64,000 bases of DNA from a virus. The stretch spans positions 1 to 64,000 of IMG/VR virus record IMGVR_UViG_3300008117_000018; one strand, given 5' to 3'. The notes below the pieces were generated by a model. That model was not told where the DNA came from. It was given only the letters and a program-made list of their open reading frames with translations, and did no database searches. The translations under genes were made by a program, and so were the position numbers. The stretch's first letter is position 1. Every line of letters begins with the position of its first letter. This document shows positions 58,843 through 64,000 of the stretch, in pieces.

Positions 58843-58868
58843 AAAAACCCATCATTTCTGATGGGTTA
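58843..58868 (-). terminator. Intrinsic terminator after the Gln/Gly-repeat gene
   Basis: Stem AACCCATCA / TGATGGGTT with a four-base loop; on the minus strand it ends in T6. It follows the gene ending at 58888. Confidence 0.8.
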
Positions 58869-58887
58869 CTTAAATATTTTAATTAGA

Positions 58888-59559
58888 TTAAGCCGGTAGT
58901 TCTTCCTCACCCTCTTCCTCTTCTTGTGCTTGACCCTGTCCTTGTGCTTGACCCTGTCCTTGTGCTTGACCCTGTCCTTGTGCTTGACCCTGTCCTTGTG
59001 CTTGACCCTGTCCTTGTGCTTGAGGTTCTTCAAATTCACCTTCTTGAGCTTGAGCTTGACCTTGTGCTTGACCTTGTCCTTGTGCTTGACCTTGTGGCTG
59101 TGCTTGACCTTGTCCTTGTGCTTGACCTTGTCCTTGTGCTTGACCTTGTCCTTGTGCTTGACCTTGTGGTTGTGCTTGACTTTGTGGCTGTGCTTGACCT
59201 TGTGGCTGTGCTTGCATTTGAGCCTCACCTTCTACTTCAACTTGCGGTTGAGATTGAGATGATTGTCCCTGAGCTTGACCACCCATAAGAGCATTACCTG
59301 GAAGCTTTTCAACGTCCAAATTATTCATATTAATATATTTAACAATTTCCTCGGCGATATCAACATCCCCAAAAAATTGGCGTAAATTCTTACCTGTTGT
59401 ATCTTTTACTTTTTTAACATAAGCATTGATTAATGACTGAGGAATGTCAATCATTGTCTTAACTTTATAGATATCGTTTACTTGTAAAACAGATTCTTTT
59501 ATAATCTCTTCTCTGTTTTTTCTAATACGATAACTTTCAAATGTTCTAATGTGCTTCAT
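58888..59559 (-). CDS. Gln/Gly/Ala low-complexity repeat protein with capsid-targeting-like N-terminus
   Basis: A 223-residue protein starting MKHIRTFESYRIRK (TFE|S). Residues ~1-85 look folded (VKTMIDIPQSLINAYVKKV, then LRQFFGDVDIAEEIVKYIN). Residues ~95-210 are repeats of Q-G-Q-A and Q-P-Q-G-Q-A with almost no other residues, then an acidic end EEEEGEEELPA. The repeat region should be disordered and sticky, perhaps filling space or phase-separating inside the head or host. Long apparent frames on the other strand here are shadows of the repeats. Preceded by CTTAATATATA (59584-59594). Confidence 0.65.
   Translation of the reverse strand: MKHIRTFESYRIRKNREEIIKESVLQVNDIYKVKTMIDIPQSLINAYVKKVKDTTGKNLRQFFGDVDIAEEIVKYINMNNLDVEKLPGNALMGGQAQGQSSQSQPQVEVEGEAQMQAQPQGQAQPQSQAQPQGQAQGQGQAQGQGQAQGQGQAQPQGQAQGQGQAQGQAQAQEGEFEEPQAQGQGQAQGQGQAQGQGQAQGQGQAQGQGQAQEEEEGEEELPA
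58920..59215 (-). repeat. Tandem 12/18-bp repeats coding Gln-Gly-Gln-Ala
   Basis: The DNA is built from units such as TGTGCTTGACCTTGTCCT (plus-strand reading) with small variants (GGC or GGT for CCT). The region is nearly free of stop codons in several frames for this reason. Copy number is likely variable. Confidence 0.85.
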
Positions 59560-59583
59560 TTTTTAGCTATATTTTTTATAAAT

Positions 59584-59594
59584 TATATATTAAG
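59584..59594 (-). promoter_or_regulatory. TTAATATATA promoter-like motif
   Basis: Minus-strand CTTAATATATA 25 bases before the Gln/Gly-repeat gene (start 59559). Confidence 0.45.
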
Positions 59595-59616
59595 TAAAAA
59601 AAATCATTTTTTTCAC

Positions 59617-60108
59617 TTATTTTAGAATAGATAATAATATCAATCCTATTATTCCAGCAACGCCTATACCATAACCAACATTCTTTTTCACCTTTAATCT
59701 TGTTATCTCACCTTCCAAAGTCGTGACTTTAGTATTTAATTCAATTTTCTGATTCTCACACTCGACAGAGAGCCTATTTGCATTGTCTAATCTTTGTTGT
59801 AAATTTGAAATAAGTAAATCTTTATCAACTAATTGTTCTTTTAACAACTTTACATCTAATTCAAGAAAAGAAATTGTCTTTTTTTGCTCATCTATAACTT
59901 TTATATAAGAATTACTAAGATTATCACAATCCACTATTGCCTTTTCTAAAAGTGATAATATTTCCATATTGTTGTCTAATTTTTGAGCCTGTTCTATAGT
60001 CATCACTACAACTTTATTACCACTCGAATCAACTTCAATTTTAGGGTAGGTTTGTGAAAAACAAAGTAAGCTAGTAAATAAAACTAATATAGTAAGAACG
60101 TGTTTCAT
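59617..60108 (-). CDS. Exported coiled-coil protein, possible spanin-like partner
   Basis: A 163-residue protein with an N-terminal signal sequence (MKHVLTILVLFTSLLCFSQ; the CFSQ end is typical of Bacteroidota signal peptides), a coiled coil at about 60-140 and a C-terminal hydrophobic helix (GIGVAGIIGLILLSIL). The layout suits a periplasm-spanning protein. A classic lipobox is not clear (LLC), so an outer-membrane lipoprotein call is not made. It is adjacent to a Rz-like gene; the two may act together in lysis. Confidence 0.5.
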   Translation of the reverse strand: MKHVLTILVLFTSLLCFSQTYPKIEVDSSGNKVVVMTIEQAQKLDNNMEILSLLEKAIVDCDNLSNSYIKVIDEQKKTISFLELDVKLLKEQLVDKDLLISNLQQRLDNANRLSVECENQKIELNTKVTTLEGEITRLKVKKNVGYGIGVAGIIGLILLSILK

Positions 60109-60112
60109 ATAT

Positions 60113-60529
60113 TCAATTATTTTTTAATTTGTCTTTTAAAGAATTTATTAAGTCATCACCTTCTCTTTTTAAAGGATTATCTTTAAGTTTCTGTATTCTT
60201 TTTTTTGACTCTTCAAGTATTTTTTTATTATCAGATAATTGATTGTTTGCAATTATCAAATTATTTTTTGCCACTCTTAAATCTTTTTCAATATTTTTTA
60301 TTTTTTCATCCCTATTAGAGATTATTTTCTGTATAGAAATATAATCTTTTTCCAATTTTTTATTTACTATTTTCAAAGAGTCTCTAATCTTTTCTATTTC
60401 TTGAATCTTTCTATCAGATTCTTTAATTTTCTTCTTATAATCACTACCTTGCATATACCACATTGTAGCAAAAATGATAGAACTAACAAGTAATGCTAAA
60501 GTTATTATTGAATTAACATTTAACTTCAT
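60113..60529 (-). CDS. Inner-membrane coiled-coil protein, Rz/i-spanin-like
   Basis: A 138-residue protein with one N-terminal membrane helix (IITLALLVSSIIFATMWYM) followed by about 100 residues of coiled coil (KKIKESDRKIQEIEKI through EESKKRIQKLKD). The topology matches inner-membrane spanins that disrupt the outer membrane at lysis. It is four bases from the exported coiled-coil gene. There is no sequence identity claim; the call is by architecture. Confidence 0.5.
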   Translation of the reverse strand: MKLNVNSIITLALLVSSIIFATMWYMQGSDYKKKIKESDRKIQEIEKIRDSLKIVNKKLEKDYISIQKIISNRDEKIKNIEKDLRVAKNNLIIANNQLSDNKKILEESKKRIQKLKDNPLKREGDDLINSLKDKLKNN

Positions 60530-60573
60530 AAACTTTAATTTTTTTGATTATATATAATTATAGTTACCTTCAA

Positions 60574-60605
60574 TTTTGATTTAAAAAACAAAATTTGTAT
60601 TTTTG
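60574..60605 (+). promoter_or_regulatory. Bacteroidota-type sigma-A promoter for the HAD-ClpS genes
   Basis: TTTTG (60574-60578) is followed after 19 bases by TATTTTTG (60598-60605), fitting TTTG-N19-TAnnTTTG. The ATG of the HAD gene is 26 bases downstream. The spacing equals that of the tmRNA promoter. Confidence 0.65.
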
Positions 60606-60631
60606 TATCAAATTATTTTAATAAATAAGAA

Positions 60632-61213
60632 ATGTCTAAAACTTTATACTCATTCGATTTTGACGATACTCTTTGTCATACTATGTTACCAGAAAATGGT
60701 GAAAAAATCTGGTTTGAAAAAACTGGAACAAAGTGGCCTTATAGAGGATGGTGGTCAAAACCAGAAACAGTAGACCCTGAAATATTTTTTACTCCAAAGA
60801 ATGAATGGGTTTATTTAGAGTATTTAAAAGCCAAAAGAGATGAAGACTCTACAATTATTATGGCAACTGGTAGATTACAAATAGTTCCTAATATGAGAGA
60901 AAATATCATAAAAATCTTAAACCAACATAATTTATCTTTTGATGAAGTTTGGATTATAAATTCCACAGACGAACAACAAAGTGGAAATGGAAAAGATGGA
61001 ATTTATTTAAATTGGGGCGGTGATACATTTATGTTTAAAACTACACTTTTTGAAAAACTAATATCTATTACTCAATGCGAACACTTTGTAATGTATGACG
61101 ATAGACAAGAACACTTAGGTAGATTTGAAGAGTGGGCATCAACTCAAAATTGTAAAGTAACAATAGTAGACGTTGTAAATAAAAAATCAACAATTATAAA
61201 CGAAAATATATAA
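60632..61213 (+). CDS. HAD-superfamily phosphatase (Swiss-Army-Knife type)
   Basis: A 193-residue HAD hydrolase. Motif I FDFDDTLCHT (Asp nucleophile at about residue 9-11), the WPYRGWWSKPETVD insertion typical of the HAD_SAK group, a motif II-like MATGR, and motif IV YDDRQEHL. Relatives are linked to nucleic-acid end repair by removing phosphates. It is followed after one base by ClpS. The specific substrate is unknown. Confidence 0.75.
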   Translation: MSKTLYSFDFDDTLCHTMLPENGEKIWFEKTGTKWPYRGWWSKPETVDPEIFFTPKNEWVYLEYLKAKRDEDSTIIMATGRLQIVPNMRENIIKILNQHNLSFDEVWIINSTDEQQSGNGKDGIYLNWGGDTFMFKTTLFEKLISITQCEHFVMYDDRQEHLGRFEEWASTQNCKVTIVDVVNKKSTIINENI

Positions 61214-61214
61214 G

Positions 61215-61505
61215 ATGAATATGGCAACAATTACAAAAAAGAAAACATCAACAAAAGTTGAAGAATTATTATCTAAACCATATCTTTTGGTTTTACACAA
61301 TGATGATTATAACACATTCGACCACGTAATAAATTGTCTGATGAAACACTGCGGTCATGAATTTGAACAAGCGAATCAGTGCGCACATATAGTTCATTTT
61401 AATGGTAAATGTGACGTCAAATATGGAGATTATGACACGATTTCAACTATGAAAGATAAATTGAAAAATGCGGGTCTTTCGGTAACAATGGAGGCTAATT
61501 CATAA
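61215..61505 (+). CDS. clpS: ClpS adaptor (N-degron recognition factor)
   Basis: A 96-residue protein (an alternative start at MATITKK two codons later). ClpS delivers N-degron proteins to the Clp AAA+ protease and, in E. coli, blocks ClpA from degrading SsrA-tagged proteins. Core motif YLLVLHNDDYNTFDHV (Asn29, Asp30, Asp31 for alpha-amine binding; Phe replaces the gatekeeper Met), and AHIVHFNGKCDV with His61 at the second contact. The N-terminal extension (~20 residues) is basic and disordered as in cellular ClpS. Phage ClpS is rare. It sits in a host-type-promoter unit with the HAD gene. Confidence 0.85.
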   Translation: MNMATITKKKTSTKVEELLSKPYLLVLHNDDYNTFDHVINCLMKHCGHEFEQANQCAHIVHFNGKCDVKYGDYDTISTMKDKLKNAGLSVTMEANS

Positions 61506-63644
61506 TTATTTTAATCCAAACCAATTTCCATTATTTCCAACACTTCCTTTAGAACGATTTAAAAATTGTCTTCTAACCTTAAGAACTTGACCATAGTCAA
61601 CACCCTCGACATAGTCAACGTTCTTTAAACAATCATTAATATAGTTAGTCATTGATTTATCCATGTGCCTTGACATCCAGTCCTCACACATTTCCTTGAA
61701 CTCATTTTTACCAAAAAAAGATGTTGTGTTTACAATAGTCATAACTGTGTCATCATGACCGACATCGGCTGCATATTTTATATTACCAGCGTTTGTAGTA
61801 TGTTTAACAAAAGTAGTAATTTCTCTAATTGTATCTTCATTATTAATATAGAAAGATTTCGATGTCATCAAGTCTTGGTAATCTTTTACTAATAAATTTT
61901 TATTTTCTCCAACCTTTAATCCTATTTTTTCTTCGTTAGAGTCTGCTCTGTGTTTATATCTTACAAATACAGATGAGCCATAATTATTATTACCATCAAA
62001 AACTTGTGGCATCTCGGCTAATAATGTATTACCATAATTATTTAATTCTAATACAACTTTACAATTTTCCGGATTCAAATATTCAAAAACTAGAAGGTAT
62101 AATAACTCGGCTAATTGTTTTACAGAAACTAAATTACTTCTATATATTCCAACTTGTTCTAATCTAAAAAAATCAACTAAGGATTTATAAGAATTTTTTT
62201 GAGATTCTATTGTGTCTTTGGTTTTACTATTTAATTTAAAAATATTAATAACTGAATAATCTTGTCCCAGACCCTCTGAGATATCGACCGAGATTACAAA
62301 TCTATACTCCTTTCTTCTTAGTGGAATATAAACGTCATCGTCGTCTATCCAGATTAAATCTTTATAACTAAATTTTATCTTTCTTTCAAACTCAGACAAT
62401 TCTTCCCATTCATAATTTCTTTTATTATTAGTAAGATCATTAATTATAGCCTCATTTAATAATGATTTAGAAGCATTAATAAATCTAAGTCCATATTCCT
62501 GGTTAAAAGCATCCTCTCCACCAATATCCTTTATCGCCTCTTCTTTCCATGTAGTTATCTCAGCTAATGATAATAGAGGTATTTCATAATCTTTATCATT
62601 TTTCAACGTAAAAGTCTTAATTTCTTGATCTGAACAAGCATCATTATTATAAATGGATATAACATCTTTTTGTAAGTCAGTATTCCAATACATCTCTACT
62701 TTGGTGAGATGACCCCATTTAGATTTAATAATATCAAAAACATCTTCTTTTTTCAAACCATTATCAAATAACTGATGATTATTTAATCTTACATAAGTTA
62801 CAAATCTACCCGGCACTTGATACCAGTATACCCTCATTGGTTTATAGTTGTTTTTTAATGGATCACCCTGAGGTCTCTCAGCATCTGTAAGTAATTTATG
62901 AAACAAATTCATACCATTTGGAGTTGATGTAATTATAATTTTAGAATTTTGAACAGCGGCTGTTGTAGGAAATGCAGCGGTGTAATATGGCTCTATTATA
63001 TTAGATGGTATATGGGCAAACTCATCTAAGTAAAGCACATCTATTGTAAAACCAATAGCAGGTGTTTTAGTTCTAGCAGATGTTTTGATTCGACAACCAT
63101 TCTCAAATGTCAGCGATTTTTGATTCCAAGTTTTTATACCTGGTTTTAAAAAAAATGGTAGTAGTGAATAAATTGACTTTATCTTATCAACAATTTCAAC
63201 AGCAGTATCACCTTTATTAGCAACTATCATTATGTTTTTATCGTTATCAAATAAAATTTTATGCAACATGAAAATTGCAGAAGATATTGTTTTACCAACC
63301 TGCCTTGATGCCATTAATATATTAAATCTATTATTAATAAAATTATCAAGTATCTCTTTTTGATAATCTCTTAAAAGTATATTACCTATACTACCATCTT
63401 CTCTTTTTACTTTACAATATTTCTCAACAAAATAATGCACATCTAATGCACATCTAACATATTCCTGTTGCTCATCTGGTGTCATTCTGAAAGTCACACC
63501 TGATCTTCTTAATCCAACTTCACTTTTCAACCAAGGATTTTGATATCGCTTTACAACAATACCATCATTTATTTTATCTGTTGCCTCATCTACTAATTTA
63601 GTAGTAAATATCATTTGTTTTTCTTGAGCTTCATTAAAAGCCAT
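61506..63644 (-). CDS. Terminase large subunit (T4 gp17-like)
   Basis: A 712-residue packaging motor. N-terminal ATPase with Walker A MASRQVGKT (111-119), Walker B VLYLDEFAHI (203-212) and a motif III-like IITSTPNGMNLF; C-terminal RNase H-type nuclease with VISVDISEGLGQDYSVI (first catalytic Asp) and later HDDTVM. Size is slightly larger than T4 gp17 (610). Convergent with ClpS (stop codons adjacent). Upstream on the other strand is a partial gene that may be the small subunit. Confidence 0.9.
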   Translation of the reverse strand: MAFNEAQEKQMIFTTKLVDEATDKINDGIVVKRYQNPWLKSEVGLRRSGVTFRMTPDEQQEYVRCALDVHYFVEKYCKVKREDGSIGNILLRDYQKEILDNFINNRFNILMASRQVGKTISSAIFMLHKILFDNDKNIMIVANKGDTAVEIVDKIKSIYSLLPFFLKPGIKTWNQKSLTFENGCRIKTSARTKTPAIGFTIDVLYLDEFAHIPSNIIEPYYTAAFPTTAAVQNSKIIITSTPNGMNLFHKLLTDAERPQGDPLKNNYKPMRVYWYQVPGRFVTYVRLNNHQLFDNGLKKEDVFDIIKSKWGHLTKVEMYWNTDLQKDVISIYNNDACSDQEIKTFTLKNDKDYEIPLLSLAEITTWKEEAIKDIGGEDAFNQEYGLRFINASKSLLNEAIINDLTNNKRNYEWEELSEFERKIKFSYKDLIWIDDDDVYIPLRRKEYRFVISVDISEGLGQDYSVINIFKLNSKTKDTIESQKNSYKSLVDFFRLEQVGIYRSNLVSVKQLAELLYLLVFEYLNPENCKVVLELNNYGNTLLAEMPQVFDGNNNYGSSVFVRYKHRADSNEEKIGLKVGENKNLLVKDYQDLMTSKSFYINNEDTIREITTFVKHTTNAGNIKYAADVGHDDTVMTIVNTTSFFGKNEFKEMCEDWMSRHMDKSMTNYINDCLKNVDYVEGVDYGQVLKVRRQFLNRSKGSVGNNGNWFGLK

Positions 63645-63688
63645 ACAGAGAAGTTATTTTTTATATATATTGCAAAAACCGAATCTCT

Positions 63689-64000
63689 ATGTCTAAATCA
63701 GAAAATGAAAGAAATAGAATTAAAGACGAATTTGACCAAATTCAATCAGAAGGTGGTGATTTTGATATATCAAAGCATTTAGCATCACCGGATGATTTAC
63801 CGGATCTAGGCGAAATTGAAATATATGACTACGATTCGGACTTAACAGCCTCTTCACATCAGTCAATGGATGTATTAGAATCTCTTGTAGATTTGTATCT
63901 CAGTGATGTACCTCAACTAAAAGAACATCCTTACATAAAAAATAAAATGAAAGAAGACGCAACAGTCTACGCTGAGGCTATTTTTTTATCTAAAATGACG
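63689..64000 (+). CDS. Partial hypothetical gene running off the window (small-terminase candidate)
   Basis: An ATG at 63689 opens a frame of 104 codons without a stop to the window end. The product is acidic (KDEFDQIQSEGGDFDI, then MDVLESLVDLYLSDVPQLKE) and appears helical. Being next to the large terminase and helical suggests a terminase small subunit, but it is divergently oriented and no gp16 motif is conclusive. The TATATATATTGC just upstream may be a promoter for one or both genes. Confidence 0.45.
   Translation, partial: MSKSENERNRIKDEFDQIQSEGGDFDISKHLASPDDLPDLGEIEIYDYDSDLTASSHQSMDVLESLVDLYLSDVPQLKEHPYIKNKMKEDATVYAEAIFLSKMT

Noticed and set aside
58924-59288. Long plus-strand frames (Leu/Cys/Thr- and Val/Leu/Asp-rich) opposite the Gln/Gly repeat gene
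   Set aside because: They arise because the repeat DNA lacks stops in several frames; compositions are periodic and unlike real proteins.

Overview
The window is part of the genome of a large, AT-rich tailed phage of the T4 supergroup (myovirus) that most likely infects a member of the Bacteroidota, probably a flavobacterium-like host. T4-type genes recognised from their sequence are the large terminase (61506-63644, -), portal (48113-49834, -), prohead protease fused to a scaffold (42694-44784, -), major capsid protein (40885-42609, -), gp4-like head-completion protein (50968-51495, +), a gp15-like tail protein (55184-56326, -), gp25-like baseplate wedge (57374-57748, +), a giant baseplate wedge protein (21780-27623, -), a membrane-rich tape-measure candidate (16125-19883, +), a gp44-like clamp loader (56383-57348, +) and a gp55-like late sigma factor (53334-53699, -). 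The host assignment rests on base composition, two promoters that fit the Bacteroidota consensus (TTTG, 19 nt, TAnnTTTG), the absence of strong Shine-Dalgarno sequences, and a tmRNA 3' end of flavobacterial type.

Layout. 1-4.6 kb: small membrane and hypothetical genes (two of them broken by frameshifts at A-runs), a metallopeptidase and a retropepsin-like protease. 4.7-11.9 kb: a surface-sugar island (two-domain glycosyltransferase, methyltransferase-LicD fusion, WecB-type epimerase, GT2 glycosyltransferase, methyltransferase) that also holds a small protein carrying a piece of the capsid fold. 11.9-16.0 kb: a minus-strand cluster with a compact family-A-polymerase-like protein, a second capsid-fold fragment and a ligase-like pseudoenzyme. 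16.1-27.6 kb: tail and baseplate. 27.7-40.8 kb: an accessory region of mostly small genes, many starting with the same short N-terminal signal, together with ADP-ribosyl-transfer, Nudix, NADAR, Dam, ligase and peptidase genes and a tmRNA gene at 37174-37551. 40.9-52.1 kb: head module with RNase R inserted. 52.2-64 kb: glutamine synthetase, sigma factor, tail proteins, more signal-bearing proteins, a spanin-like pair, a HAD phosphatase, ClpS and terminase.

Two themes link the accessory genes. First, about 19 proteins begin with a short lysine/aromatic segment ending in Glu followed by Ser, Ala or Asn (for example MIKTFSQFIKE|S). This looks like the capsid-targeting sequence of T4 internal proteins, which is cut by the prohead protease. 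The phage may therefore package and inject many enzymes: an ADP-ribosyltransferase, a SET methyltransferase, a Nudix hydrolase, a metallopeptidase, a nucleic-acid ligase, an NFACT-R protein and an isochorismatase-like protein. Second, the phage carries four parts of bacterial ribosome rescue and protein quality control: a tmRNA with an unusual 31-residue tag that does not end in the LAA degron, RNase R, ClpS and a lone NFACT-R domain. The tmRNA and the HAD-ClpS genes have host-type promoters, while many other genes are preceded by a recurrent TTTAATATATA motif that is a good candidate for the phage's own gp55-dependent promoter.

Genes switch strand often, with overlapping stops or intrinsic hairpin terminators at the convergent junctions. 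No tRNA genes, CRISPR arrays, insertion sequences or integrases were seen. The only stretch above 300 bases without a protein gene is 37124-37612, which holds the tmRNA, its terminator and its promoter.
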